A stretch of DNA of 64,000 nt from UBA2965 sp036526135 (GCA_036526135.1 DATCZA010000046.1:1-64000); one strand, 5' to 3'. Numbered from the stretch's first letter, positions 52,041-60,309 are shown. Notes: generated by a model not told the origin, from the letters alone. Program-made: numbers and translations.

Positions 52041-52552
52041 CCGTTGCATACCAACTCCGCTGTAGACGCTCTTCCAATGGCGTTGACGAAGACCGTTCTG
52101 CCGGGGTCCTCTCCCGCGTCCGTGCTGCAAAGCTGAATTTCTCCAGGCACGCCGCCGATCAGCATCCCTCGCGAGTTGAAGCTCAAGGTGCCAACCGAAT
52201 CAAACGCGCCGCTGCCGTTCAGCGTGGCGTCGTCCGCCGCATCGAACACCTGCAGGACGGGCGCATCGCAGTTGCCGGGATTCCCGACCACCACGCAGTA
52301 CCCGGCGCCCCACTCGTTGCCGTTGTCGCCGTCGTCCATGCTCTGAATGCTGACCACGCCGCCGAGCTTTGCCGCCTCGCTGCGCGCATAGTTGACGGCC
52401 AGAACGAACTCGTTGACGCGGGCAGTCATTGCGCGCTGGCTCATGAGCTCGTTGAAGGCCGGCAGGGCAAAGCCAAACAGGATCGCGGCAACAGCCAGCG
52501 TGACTATCAACTCCACGACAGTGAAACCACCGTTGTTCAACTTGTTTGTCAT
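52037..52552 (-). CDS. fimU: GspH/FimT family minor pilin FimU
   Basis: A 171-residue minor pilin. Leader MTNKLNNGG, then FTVVELIVTLAVAAILFGFA with Glu5 and LPAFNELMSQRAMTARVNEF. The globular part contains the Asp/Asn-rich DDGDNGNEWG loop (about 68-77) and Cys residues. Position directly before pilV matches FimU in P. aeruginosa. A GAGG site precedes the ATG. A 153-base gap separates it from pilE upstream. Confidence 0.87.
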   Translation of the reverse strand: MTNKLNNGGFTVVELIVTLAVAAILFGFALPAFNELMSQRAMTARVNEFVLAVNYARSEAAKLGGVVSIQSMDDGDNGNEWGAGYCVVVGNPGNCDAPVLQVFDAADDATLNGSGAFDSVGTLSFNSRGMLIGGVPGEIQLCSTDAGEDPGRTVFVNAIGRASTAELVCNG

Positions 52553-52688
52553 TGCGTCCTCAATCGCGCCAAAATTCAGCTTTTAGTTTCGGCGCTGACA
52601 GTCTACGAAGGCGCTCGGTCAAATGAACGCGGCGCCCGATGAGCGGGTTGATTTGTCAGGATAAGCGGTCAGTGCGGGGAGACGATGC

Positions 52689-52703
52689 TCAGGGTGACCC
52701 TGA
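52689..52703. repeat. Short inverted repeat after pilE
   Basis: TCAGGGTGACCCTGA is a 15-base near-perfect palindrome located just beyond the pilE stop, in the gap to fimU. It could act as a weak terminator or processing site that sets pilE expression above that of the downstream genes. Confidence 0.25.
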
Positions 52704-52705
52704 TC

Positions 52706-53203
52706 TCACTCTTCTTCCCAGTTCTGCTCGTCTGCGTCGAGGGTGTCGCCGTCGCCGTTCTGATCCCACCCGCGCGCACCCGTGGAATCAAATGTCAGGA
52801 TGCCGTCACCGGCCATCATTCCAACGGGCGTTGCGGTGAGATCGAACGTAGCTACGGTCGAGTTGACGGTGATGTTGTAGCGGCCCCGCTCGACCGACAG
52901 CGGGTCGCACAGGGCGGTCGCGACAGGGCCTGCGTTGCCGTCCCCGACGCCGTCAGCGTCCGTATCCGCCGCGTTCTCGTAGGAGAACGACACCGCGGCC
53001 ATCCGTTCGATGGCCTGGGCGCAGGCGAGCAGATCCGCCTGAGCTTCGGTGCGGTACGTGCGCTGCGAGTACTGGTTGTAGAAAGGCAGGGCAACGGCCG
53101 CGATGATCGCCATGATCGCCACCGCGACCATCAGCTCCACCAGAGTGAAGCCGTTCATACGTGATCGATCGTCTGGTGTTTCCACGGGACCGGATGAACG
53201 CAT
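52706..53203 (-). CDS. pilE: Type IV minor pilin PilE
   Basis: A 165-residue pilin. The leader is 18 residues if the ATG at 53203 is used, ending RSRMNG, then FTLVELMVAVAIMAIIAAVA with Glu5. FYNQYSQRTYRTEAQADLLA is the usual PilE helix. Two Asp-rich loops stand out: DTDADGVGD at 80-88 and DQNGDGDTLDADE at 147-159, next to a very acidic C-terminus. The shorter start at 53158 would give a leader of only three residues and lacks a ribosome binding site. Unlike in P. aeruginosa, pilE comes first in the cluster. Confidence 0.85.
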   Translation of the reverse strand: MRSSGPVETPDDRSRMNGFTLVELMVAVAIMAIIAAVALPFYNQYSQRTYRTEAQADLLACAQAIERMAAVSFSYENAADTDADGVGDGNAGPVATALCDPLSVERGRYNITVNSTVATFDLTATPVGMMAGDGILTFDSTGARGWDQNGDGDTLDADEQNWEEE

Positions 53204-53232
53204 TTTCGGATCCTGATCGTTCGGGCCCATCA

Positions 53233-53238
53233 ATCATA
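53233..53238 (-). promoter_or_regulatory. -10-like box upstream of pilE
   Basis: The reverse strand reads TATGAT 30 bases before the pilE ATG. The sequence 17 bases further upstream (AGTTTG) is only a fair -35, so the call is modest. No convincing sigma54 -24/-12 site was seen here. Confidence 0.3.
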
Positions 53239-53335
53239 GGCGCCCGCGACGTCGACAAACTATCCAACGGCGCTGAGCGGTAGGATTGGAGCGATGATCT
53301 GTAGGATACGCGTCCGGCCGAGAAACGACGGCGGA

Positions 53336-53791
53336 TCAGGTCACATCTTCGACCCGGAGAATGGACACGTCGAAGATGATCCTGCGGCCTGCCAGCGGAT
53401 GATTGAAGTCCACCTGAACGGTGCTGCCGTCAACACATTTGACGAGCCCCGGCAATTCTCCCTCCGGAGCCGCGAACGAAACCAGCAGCCCAGGCTCCAG
53501 ATCGATTCCGGAAAACGCCTTCGCCGGCAGCCGACGGACATTGCCTTCCTGGCGCTCTCCGAACGCTTCGCCAGGTTCCAGGGGGATCTGCGCATCGTCC
53601 CCTGCCTTCATGCCCATGAGCGCCCGCTCGAATCCGGGCAGCAGGCTACCGTCGCCGATGACGAAGGTTGCCGGTCGGGACCGACGGGTGGTGTCCACTT
53701 CCTCGCCGGATTCCAGCAGCACGGCAAAGTGCAGCGTTACCCGACAGTTGTCGTCGATGCGCCGATCCGACGAGCTGACAATGAGGCTCAC
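53336..53791 (-). CDS. fkpB: FKBP-type peptidyl-prolyl isomerase FkpB (SlpA)
   Basis: A 151-residue SlyD-like isomerase. The FKBP core is split by an insert-in-flap domain: residues 15-65 (VTLHFAVLLESGEEVDTT, IGDGSLLPGFERALMGMKAG), the insert, and the return VDFNHPLAGRRIIFDVSILR at about 125-147. It catalyses proline isomerisation in the cytoplasm. The start overlaps the lspA end by four bases (ATGA-type), and lspA-fkpB is a conserved pair. Confidence 0.9.
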   Translation of the reverse strand: MSLIVSSSDRRIDDNCRVTLHFAVLLESGEEVDTTRRSRPATFVIGDGSLLPGFERALMGMKAGDDAQIPLEPGEAFGERQEGNVRRLPAKAFSGIDLEPGLLVSFAAPEGELPGLVKCVDGSTVQVDFNHPLAGRRIIFDVSILRVEDVT

Positions 53792-54312
53792 GCGGTCGGC
53801 CCTTCATCGGGATCCTGACCGTCACGCCGGTCTGCCAGGTAATCCAGAAGTATCGACCCAATCCAGATGGCGGCACCCACCGTGAGGGCGGAGTCCGCCA
53901 CGTTGAACGCGGGAAAATGCCATGAGCCGTAGTGAACCAGCACGAAGTCGACGACGTAGCCGGAAAAAAGGCGATCGGCGCCGTTGCCGAGCGCGCCGCC
54001 GAGAATCAGCGCGTAGGCCCAGCCCATCAACCGCCCGCCGACCGGAAGGCGCCTGAGCTCCCAGATGATGAACACGGCGAACGCGACGGCGAGGGCAACG
54101 AAGAACCAGCGTCCGCCGGCGCCGCTGAGCAACGAGAAAGCCGCCCCGTCGTTGTGCCATCGCACCCAGCTCAAGAACGGAAGCCAGTCCATGCGCTCAC
54201 CCAGACGAAACTCCTGGACGATCCACCACTTGGTCGCCTGATCCAGCACCACCACGATCGCGCTGAGCCCCAGCCACTTCAGCATCCCGGCACGTCCCAT
54301 CTTTTCATTCAT
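53788..54312 (-). CDS. lspA: Lipoprotein signal peptidase II
   Basis: A 174-residue inner-membrane aspartyl protease that cleaves diacylated prolipoproteins before the lipid Cys. Four helices are visible. The catalytic Asp pair is in FNVADSALTVGA near 137-141 and in RLFSGYVVDFVLVHY near 112-126, preceded by GALGNGADR. The start MNEKMGRAGMLKW is chosen; longer frames overlap ribF. It overlaps ribF by eight bases directly, with no ileS between them. Confidence 0.93.
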   Translation of the reverse strand: MNEKMGRAGMLKWLGLSAIVVVLDQATKWWIVQEFRLGERMDWLPFLSWVRWHNDGAAFSLLSGAGGRWFFVALAVAFAVFIIWELRRLPVGGRLMGWAYALILGGALGNGADRLFSGYVVDFVLVHYGSWHFPAFNVADSALTVGAAIWIGSILLDYLADRRDGQDPDEGPTA

Positions 54313-55231
54313 TGGCAAACCACGCCCTTGCCGTACGCTGGTCCTCTTGAATCTGCGCCTTGAGAGCATCAAGGCCGTCAAAGGCAATCTCGTCCCTGAT
54401 CTTGTGACGGAACTCGACGGTGAGCAGCGTTCCGTATATGTCCCTGTCAAAGTCGAATATGTGCACCTCCAGCAGCGGCTCGCGCCCGTCCACGGTCGGA
54501 CGAATGCCAACGTTTGCGACGCCCTGATACTCCTTCTCCAGGCCTCGCACGCTCACCGCGAAAACGCCCTCCAGGGCGGCCCGATAGCGCTGCAGCTGAA
54601 TGTTCGCGGTCGGAATCCCCAGCTTGCGCCCGAGCTGCCGCCCGTATACCACCCGTCCCATGATGAAGTAAGGGTGGCCCAGCAGCTTTTCCGCCAGCGC
54701 GAAGTCTCCCGCCGACAGACACTCCCTGATCCGCGTGCTGCTGACTCGTTCATGATCGAACGTCAACGTGCCGATGTGACTGACCTCGAACCCGTAACGC
54801 TCCCCGGCTGCCTGAAGCATCCGATAGTCGCCCGCGGCGCCCTTCCCGAACCTGAAGTCGTCACCCACCACGATGTAGCGGATGCCCAGCTGGTTGTGCA
54901 GCAGCTCCTCCACGATCCATTCGGCCGGGATGCTGGCGATGCGCTCGTTGAAGGGAAGGCATAGGATCCTGTGGAGCCCTGTGGGTTCCAGCAGCGTGAC
55001 CTTCTCGCGAAACCGGGTCAGCCGGGCGGGAACCGTTTCCCCGGCGAAAAACTCTCTGGGCGCGGGCTCGAGCGTCATGAGCATGCTCGGCACGCCCAGC
55101 TCCTCGCTTTTCGCGATGAGATGGGCGAGCAGGACCTGGTGGCCGTGGTGCACACCGTCGAAGTTGCCGATCGTGAGCACGCAGCCACGATGGCGGGGTT
55201 TGACGTTGTGGAGGCCTCTGATGATTTCCAT
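54305..55231 (-). CDS. ribF: Bifunctional riboflavin kinase / FAD synthetase
   Basis: A 308-residue enzyme that makes FMN and then FAD. The N-terminal nucleotidyltransferase domain has GCVLTIGNFDGVHHGHQVLL near 16-35, and the C-terminal kinase domain has YGRQLGRKLGIPTANI near 192-207 and GVANVGIRPTVDGREPLLEVH near 233-253. Length is normal. It lies between murJ and lspA. Confidence 0.95.
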   Translation of the reverse strand: MEIIRGLHNVKPRHRGCVLTIGNFDGVHHGHQVLLAHLIAKSEELGVPSMLMTLEPAPREFFAGETVPARLTRFREKVTLLEPTGLHRILCLPFNERIASIPAEWIVEELLHNQLGIRYIVVGDDFRFGKGAAGDYRMLQAAGERYGFEVSHIGTLTFDHERVSSTRIRECLSAGDFALAEKLLGHPYFIMGRVVYGRQLGRKLGIPTANIQLQRYRAALEGVFAVSVRGLEKEYQGVANVGIRPTVDGREPLLEVHIFDFDRDIYGTLLTVEFRHKIRDEIAFDGLDALKAQIQEDQRTARAWFANE

Positions 55232-55251
55232 GGCGCACCATTATAGGCGCC

Positions 55252-56835
55252 TCACGCCCGATGGAGCAGGTTCCGCGGCCGCTCGCCGAAAACGATGAGG
55301 CAAAGCAGGTACACGCTGCCACCGCCCGCCACCACGCCCGCCAGCCAGACGACGCGCTCGCCATCGGGCGCGGCCATCCAGGCCGAAGGCTCCGGAACCC
55401 AGTAGGCGAAAGCGGCCACCATGACGGCCGACGCGGCCAGAGCCCTTGCTGTACTCACCAGGAACGGCCGGCCCGGGCGGTAAGCGTCACCGGAGACGAG
55501 CCCGCGCAGCAGCATCAGCGCATTAACCCACGCGGAAGCCGACGTCGCCAGCGCCAGGCCCACGTGCCCCATCCAGAAGAAGAGCGCCAGATTCAGCGCC
55601 ACGTTGACGCCCACGGCGACCGCGCCGATTCGGAACGGCGTGGCGGTGTCCCGGCGCGCGAAGTACGCCGGAGCCAGCACTTTGACGAGCACGAGCGCCG
55701 GCAGGCCGACGGCAAACGCCTGCAGGCTGAGCGAGGCCATGCGGGCATCGAGAGGGGTCAACGCGCCGCGCAGAAAAATGCTCGCAACCAGCGGAACCGC
55801 AAGCACGTAAAGCGCGGCTGCCGCCGGCACGCCGAGAATCGCCCCCATTCGCATGCCCCAGTCCACGGTCGCGGCGAACCCGGCCCGGTCGCCTGAGGAA
55901 TCCAGGCGCGACAGCGTCGTCAGGAGCACCGTGCCCAGAGCAACGGCCACCAGCCCGATAGGGAGCTCGAGCAGCCGGTCGGAGTAGTACAGCCACGAGA
56001 TGCTCCCCGTAACAAGCGTCGAGGCGAGCATGGTATCGATGAGCGCGTTGATCTGATTGACCGACGCCGCGAGCACTGCCGGAATGAGCAGCTTGCCGAC
56101 CTGCCGGGCCCCGGGGTCGGTCCGGCTGATCCGGGGCGCCACGAGCAGTCCGAGCCTTCTGAGCGAGGGGCCCTGAAAGGCGAGCTGAGCGAACCCGGCG
56201 ACCAGAACACCCCATGCCAGGGCGAACACGGGGGTCGCGAAGACGTCGGCAGCAAAGAGCACCGCGGCAATGAGGCTCAGGTTGAGCAGGACGGGCGTGA
56301 ACGCCGGCACGGCGTAGCGGTGGTGGCTGTTGAGGAGCGCCCCGGCGAATGCGGTGAGCGAGATGAGGCCGAGATAGGGGAACGTGATGCGAACCATGCT
56401 GCTGGTGAGCGCGAAGCGTTCGTCGTCGCCGAAGAACCCGGGCGCGAACACGGCGACCAGCGCGGGCGAGAAAATCACGCCCAGCAGCACAAAGACTGAC
56501 AAGGCGGCTATGAGGTTCCCCTGCATCACCGCGACGAAGCGTCGCAGCTCGCCTACGCCACCCCCTCTGTACCTGGCCAGAACCGGCACGAACGCCTGGC
56601 TGAACGCGCCTTCGGCGAAGAGCCGACGGAAAAAGTTGGGGATGCGGAAGGCAACGAAGAACGCATCCGCGACGTCCTGGGCCCCGAAAAAGTAGGACAA
56701 TGCCATGTCGCGAACCAGCCCGGTGATTCGGGACAGCAGGGTCATGCCCGAAACGATGCCTCCCTGTGCGGCCACGTTCTGGGGACCTTCCAAGGCCGCG
56801 GCCTGCTGCTCGGGTTTCTCAGTGCCGGTTGACAT
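55252..56835 (-). CDS. murJ: Lipid II flippase MurJ
   Basis: A 527-residue MOP-family flippase with about 14 helices that moves lipid II across the inner membrane. The N-terminal part GMTLLSRITGLVRDMALSYF, AFFVAFRIPNFFRRLFAEGA and FVPVLARYR are highly conserved MurJ blocks. The ATG at 56835 gives a start preceded by GAGG and lies under the rpsT -35 box on the other strand. It is divergent from rpsT with only 59 bases between them. Confidence 0.95.
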   Translation of the reverse strand: MSTGTEKPEQQAAALEGPQNVAAQGGIVSGMTLLSRITGLVRDMALSYFFGAQDVADAFFVAFRIPNFFRRLFAEGAFSQAFVPVLARYRGGGVGELRRFVAVMQGNLIAALSVFVLLGVIFSPALVAVFAPGFFGDDERFALTSSMVRITFPYLGLISLTAFAGALLNSHHRYAVPAFTPVLLNLSLIAAVLFAADVFATPVFALAWGVLVAGFAQLAFQGPSLRRLGLLVAPRISRTDPGARQVGKLLIPAVLAASVNQINALIDTMLASTLVTGSISWLYYSDRLLELPIGLVAVALGTVLLTTLSRLDSSGDRAGFAATVDWGMRMGAILGVPAAAALYVLAVPLVASIFLRGALTPLDARMASLSLQAFAVGLPALVLVKVLAPAYFARRDTATPFRIGAVAVGVNVALNLALFFWMGHVGLALATSASAWVNALMLLRGLVSGDAYRPGRPFLVSTARALAASAVMVAAFAYWVPEPSAWMAAPDGERVVWLAGVVAGGGSVYLLCLIVFGERPRNLLHRA

Positions 56836-56857
56836 CACCATACCTCGGCGGCATATT
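56829..56857 (+). promoter_or_regulatory. Candidate sigma70 promoter for rpsT
   Basis: A perfect TTGACA at 56829-56834 and CATATT at 56852-56857 are 17 bases apart. The -35 overlaps the murJ start codon on the other strand. Transcription would begin near 56865, giving a leader of about 30 bases. Confidence 0.5.
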
Positions 56858-56894
56858 ACCGCGCCTTCGCAATCCGGACCCCCAGGAGCCACGC

Positions 56895-57161
56895 TTGGCC
56901 AACAGTCCACAAGCACGCAAGCGCGCACGCCAGGCCGAGAAACGGCGGCGACAAAATGCCAGCCAGCGTTCCATGGTGCGCACCTACATCAAGCGCGTCG
57001 ACGCGGCCATCCAGAGCCGGGAGTACGACGCGGCCAGCGCAGCCCTGAACGATGCGATACCCGTCATCGACCGGATGGCTTCCAAGGGCATCATGCACAA
57101 GAACAAGGCAGCCCGGCACAAGTCGCGCCTGAACGCCAAAGTCGCCGCCCTGAAAGCCTGA
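56895..57161 (+). CDS. rpsT: 30S ribosomal protein S20
   Basis: An 88-residue basic, helical protein that binds 16S rRNA. It begins with TTG (ANSPQARKRARQAEKRRRQN), as E. coli rpsT also uses TTG, and is preceded by AGGAG. The central HNRAxxSxxRTxIK-type motif appears as QNASQRSMVRTYIKR, and the end as HKNKAARHKSRLNAKVAALK. A rare start may permit self-regulation, as in E. coli. It ends directly against the proB stop. Confidence 0.96.
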   Translation: MANSPQARKRARQAEKRRRQNASQRSMVRTYIKRVDAAIQSREYDAASAALNDAIPVIDRMASKGIMHKNKAARHKSRLNAKVAALKA

Positions 57162-58325
57162 TCAGGGCTTCGACCCACCGGAGAGCAGCACCAGATTGTC
57201 CCGGTGCACGAGCTCCGGCTCCGCCGCGTACCCCAACCTGTCGGCAATCTCGTCAGACCCGGCCCGCAGCAATCGGGCAGCCTCCTCGCTGCTGTAATTG
57301 ACCAGCCCCTGAGCGATCGCCAGCCCGTCGCCGTCCACGCAGCGGACCACGTCACCGCGCACGAACCGTCCCCGCACGGCAGACACCCCTACGGGCAGAA
57401 GGCTGACCCCGCGGCGGCGCAGCGCCTCGACCGCGCCCCTGTCGAGCTCCAGCTCGCCCTTCACCTTGAGCTGACCGGCGATCCACCTTTTGCGCGCATC
57501 GAGCGGGTTCATCGAAGCGAGCAGCAGCGTGCCCACATCGGCCCCTTCGAGGACGCGGTTCAGCACGCCCTCGATTCTGCCGCTGGTAATCACGGTGTGG
57601 GCCCCGGAGCGTGCGGCAATACGGGCCGCCTGGATCTTGGTCACCATGCCGCCTCGCCCCAACGCGCCCGAAGTGCTGCCCGCCATCACGTCCAGGCGCG
57701 GATCGGCCGCATCGGCCCTGGATACCAGCGGGGCCTGGGAATCCTTGCGCGGATCGCGCTCGTGCAGGCCATCGGTGTCCGTGAGGATCACCAGCAGATC
57801 GGCTTCCAGCAGATTGGTGACCAGCGCCGCCAGAGTATCGTTGTCCCCGAAGCGGATCTCGTCCGTGGCGACGGTATCGTTCTCGTTGACGATGGGGATG
57901 ACGCCCAGGTCGAGCAGGCGGGTCAGGGTGGCCCGGGCGTTGAGGTAGCGCTCGCGGTCCGCCAGATCGTCGTGGGTCAGCAGGACCATGGCGGTGTGTC
58001 TTGCGTGCCCGGCAAAAGCGCGCTCGTAAGCCTGCATGAGACCCATCTGCCCCACGGCCGCTGCAGCCTGCTGCTCGTGCACGCCCACAGGCCGCGAGCT
58101 CCAGCCCAGACGGCTGACGCCCTCAGCCACCGCTCCGGAGGACACGATGAGCACCTGCACTCCTGCGTCCATCAGCCGGTTCACCTGCTCGCACCACGAC
58201 CCCATGGCCGATGTGGCCAGCCCAGCGCCGTCGTCGGTCAGCAGCGCGCTGCCGATCTTGACCACGACCCGTCGGGCGGCGGCCAGCCGCGCACGCACCT
58301 CGTCACTCGGAATATCCCTGCTCAT
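57162..58325 (-). CDS. proB: Glutamate 5-kinase
   Basis: A 387-residue enzyme for the first step of proline synthesis. The amino acid kinase domain (about 1-270) has VVKIGSALLTDDG near 20-32, IVSSGAVAEG near 60, and FGDNDTLAALVTNLLEADLL near 155-174. A PUA domain follows (about 290-370, GAVEALRRRGVSLLPVGV). proA is not in this window. It lies upstream-adjacent to obgE with a four-base overlap. Confidence 0.95.
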   Translation of the reverse strand: MSRDIPSDEVRARLAAARRVVVKIGSALLTDDGAGLATSAMGSWCEQVNRLMDAGVQVLIVSSGAVAEGVSRLGWSSRPVGVHEQQAAAAVGQMGLMQAYERAFAGHARHTAMVLLTHDDLADRERYLNARATLTRLLDLGVIPIVNENDTVATDEIRFGDNDTLAALVTNLLEADLLVILTDTDGLHERDPRKDSQAPLVSRADAADPRLDVMAGSTSGALGRGGMVTKIQAARIAARSGAHTVITSGRIEGVLNRVLEGADVGTLLLASMNPLDARKRWIAGQLKVKGELELDRGAVEALRRRGVSLLPVGVSAVRGRFVRGDVVRCVDGDGLAIAQGLVNYSSEEAARLLRAGSDEIADRLGYAAEPELVHRDNLVLLSGGSKP

Positions 58326-59512
58326 TCGGGAACGTACGTTACCTGAACCTGATCCTCGCCGTCATCGTCCGCTTCGTCCCTCTCCTCGGAGTTCCCCCGC
58401 AGCGCACCGGGCTTTGCGAGCACGGCGCCGCGCAGCACGTCCTCCCCGATCCGGGCCTGCAGCTCCGCCTCCCGTTCGGCGTACTCTTCGTCACCGGCAA
58501 GACGCTCGCGAATTCCGGCCACGGCAGCCAGCAGCGCGTCCGTCAGCCTGCCGATTCCAGCGGTGGTGACGGCCGACACGGCAAAGAGGGGACGCCCGGG
58601 AAAAGCGTCGGCGAAACGCCGCTCAAGGCCTTCGAGATCGGCATCCGTAACCAGGTCCGTCTTGCTGAGCACGAGCCAGACGGGCCGTTCGCGCAGTGCC
58701 TGACTGTAGTCGGCCAGCTCCGCTTCGATGAGCCTCGCGTTGTCGATGGGGTCGGAGCCGTCCAGCGGCGCGACCTCCACCAGGTGCAGCAGAATCCTGG
58801 TACGCGCAAGATGGCGCAGAAACTGGACCCCGAGGCCGGATCCTTCCGCAGCGCCCTGAATCAATCCGGGAATGTCCGCCATGACGAAGCTGTTGTCGGT
58901 ACCGGCGCCCACGACCCCCAGGCTGGGAACGAGCGTGGTGAAGGGATAATCCGCCACCTTGGGCCGCGCCGCGGAGACCTGCGCGATCAGCGTGGACTTG
59001 CCCGCGTTGGGCAGCCCCAGCAGCCCGACGTCGGCGAGCAGCTTGAGCTGCAGGCGCAGCCGGCGGACCTCACCAGGCTCGCCGGTGGTCGTTCTCCGCG
59101 GGGCCCGATTGACACTGGATTTGAAGTGAGCGTTGCCCAGACCCCGCCGGCCACCCCTGGCGACGAGCAGTTCCTGACCGGCCTCGGTGAGATCGCCGAG
59201 GGTCTCCAGGGTCTCGTCGTCGATCACCGAGGTTCCTACCGGAATCCGCACCAGCCTGGCGTCACCATGAGCCCCGGTCTTGTTGCGCCCGCTGCCCGGC
59301 TGTCCGTTACCAGCTCGGTACAGCGGCTGGTAGCGGAAATCGACCAGGGTGTTGAGCGAGTCGTCGGCAACCAGAATGACGTCGCCGCCATCTCCGCCGT
59401 CACCGCCGTCGGGCCCTCCGCGGGCCACGTACTTCTCCCTGCGGAAGCTCAGGCAGCCCCCGCCGCCCTTTCCTGCTTCCACCCTGATCGTGGCTTCGTC
59501 GATGAACTGCAT
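58322..59512 (-). CDS. obgE: Obg-family GTPase (CgtA)
   Basis: A 396-residue GTPase of ribosome assembly and stress control. The Gly-rich Obg fold spans 1-158 (FRREKYVARGGPDGGDGGDG), the G domain has GLPNAGKST (G1, near 167), TLVPSLGVV (G2), DIPGLI (G3) and SKTDLV (G4). The C-terminal tail from about 345 is acidic. The gene follows rpmA after a terminator-like hairpin. Confidence 0.96.
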   Translation of the reverse strand: MQFIDEATIRVEAGKGGGGCLSFRREKYVARGGPDGGDGGDGGDVILVADDSLNTLVDFRYQPLYRAGNGQPGSGRNKTGAHGDARLVRIPVGTSVIDDETLETLGDLTEAGQELLVARGGRRGLGNAHFKSSVNRAPRRTTTGEPGEVRRLRLQLKLLADVGLLGLPNAGKSTLIAQVSAARPKVADYPFTTLVPSLGVVGAGTDNSFVMADIPGLIQGAAEGSGLGVQFLRHLARTRILLHLVEVAPLDGSDPIDNARLIEAELADYSQALRERPVWLVLSKTDLVTDADLEGLERRFADAFPGRPLFAVSAVTTAGIGRLTDALLAAVAGIRERLAGDEEYAEREAELQARIGEDVLRGAVLAKPGALRGNSEERDEADDDGEDQVQVTYVPE

Positions 59513-59526
59513 GGCGTGCTCAACGC

Positions 59527-59551
59527 AAAAAAAACCCCGCGTCCGCGGGGT
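59527..59551 (-). terminator. Intrinsic terminator after rpmA
   Basis: On the reverse strand ACCCCGCG (from 59551 down to 59544) pairs with CGCGGGGT (59541-59534) with a two-base loop, followed by a run of U (59533-59527). It lies between the rpmA stop (59561) and the obgE start (59512), so it would limit read-through from the ribosomal genes to obgE. Confidence 0.8.
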
Positions 59552-59560
59552 CTGGCTGGT

Positions 59561-59830
59561 TCAGGCTTCCGCCGTCGCCGGCTCCACGCAGACGAATTTG
59601 CGCTTGTGCGGACCCCGGGTGAGAAATTGAACGTAGCCGTCCGCGGTTGCAAAGAGCGTGTGATCGCGCCCGCAGCCCACGTTGTCGCCCGGGTGAAACT
59701 TGGTGCCCCGCTGCCGAACGATGATGTTTCCCGCCGCAACGAACTGGCCGCCATACTTCTTGACGCCAAGCCGTTTCGACTCGGAATCGCGACCGTTCCG
59801 GGTGCTGCCGCCAGCTTTCTTGTGAGCCAT
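59561..59830 (-). CDS. rpmA: 50S ribosomal protein L27
   Basis: An 89-residue protein beginning MAHKKAGGSTRNGRDSESKR, the conserved peptidyl-transferase-site N-terminus. LGVKKYGGQFVAAGNIIVRQ and HPGDNVGCGRDHTLFA are standard. Longer frames merely extend upstream into the gap after rplU; the ATG at 59830 matches the family. Confidence 0.97.
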   Translation of the reverse strand: MAHKKAGGSTRNGRDSESKRLGVKKYGGQFVAAGNIIVRQRGTKFHPGDNVGCGRDHTLFATADGYVQFLTRGPHKRKFVCVEPATAEA

Positions 59831-59847
59831 TTCCTGCCTCCCGCCGT

Positions 59848-60159
59848 TTAGCCGTTTATGCCCGTGATCTTGAGCTCGGTGTACCACTGCCGGTGGCCCT
59901 GACGACGCATGTAATCCTTGCGCCGCTTGAACTTGATCACCCTTATCTTCTTGCCGCGGCCGCTGGACACAACCTCGGCGGTGACTTTACCTCCGTCGAC
60001 GAACGGTTGGCCCACGGACACATCGTCACCGTCGGCGACCATGAGGACTTTGTCGAACACCACCTCGTCGCCCGGTTCACCTGTCAGCCGCTCCACTCGT
60101 ATGACCTCTCCTTCGGTGACCCGGTGCTGCTTGCCACCGCTGGAGAAAACCGCAAACAT
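59848..60159 (-). CDS. rplU: 50S ribosomal protein L21
   Basis: A 103-residue protein (MFAVFSSGGKQHRVTEGEVI; KFKRRKDYMRRQGHRQWYTE near the C-terminus), the family consensus. It is the first gene of the rplU-rpmA pair, preceded by a good ribosome binding site (GAGGAG), and divergent from ispB, as in E. coli and Pseudomonas. Confidence 0.97.
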   Translation of the reverse strand: MFAVFSSGGKQHRVTEGEVIRVERLTGEPGDEVVFDKVLMVADGDDVSVGQPFVDGGKVTAEVVSSGRGKKIRVIKFKRRKDYMRRQGHRQWYTELKITGING

Positions 60160-60218
60160 ACCTAAACTCCTCTATCCAGGCGGCAGCACGATGCCGCGAC
60201 GAACACCCACCCGAGGGC

Positions 60219-60224
60219 TATAAT
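60219..60224 (+). promoter_or_regulatory. Perfect -10 hexamer on the ispB strand
   Basis: TATAAT lies 125 bases before the ispB start. The -35 position (GCGACG) matches only three of six. It may serve ispB, with a long leader, but the evidence is thin. Confidence 0.25.
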
Positions 60225-60309
60225 TCGAGCCTTGCTGAAGCGATTGTCCCGGGCTTAAGCTGGCGGCCCGTCGCGTAAAATGCTCCGGGACGGCGCCGAA
60301 AGGCGCGTA

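Noticed and set aside
53204..53335. Sigma54 promoter for the pilE cluster controlled by PilR
   Set aside because: I looked for a TGGCAC-N5-TTGC pattern upstream of pilE and saw none; only a sigma70-like -10 was found.
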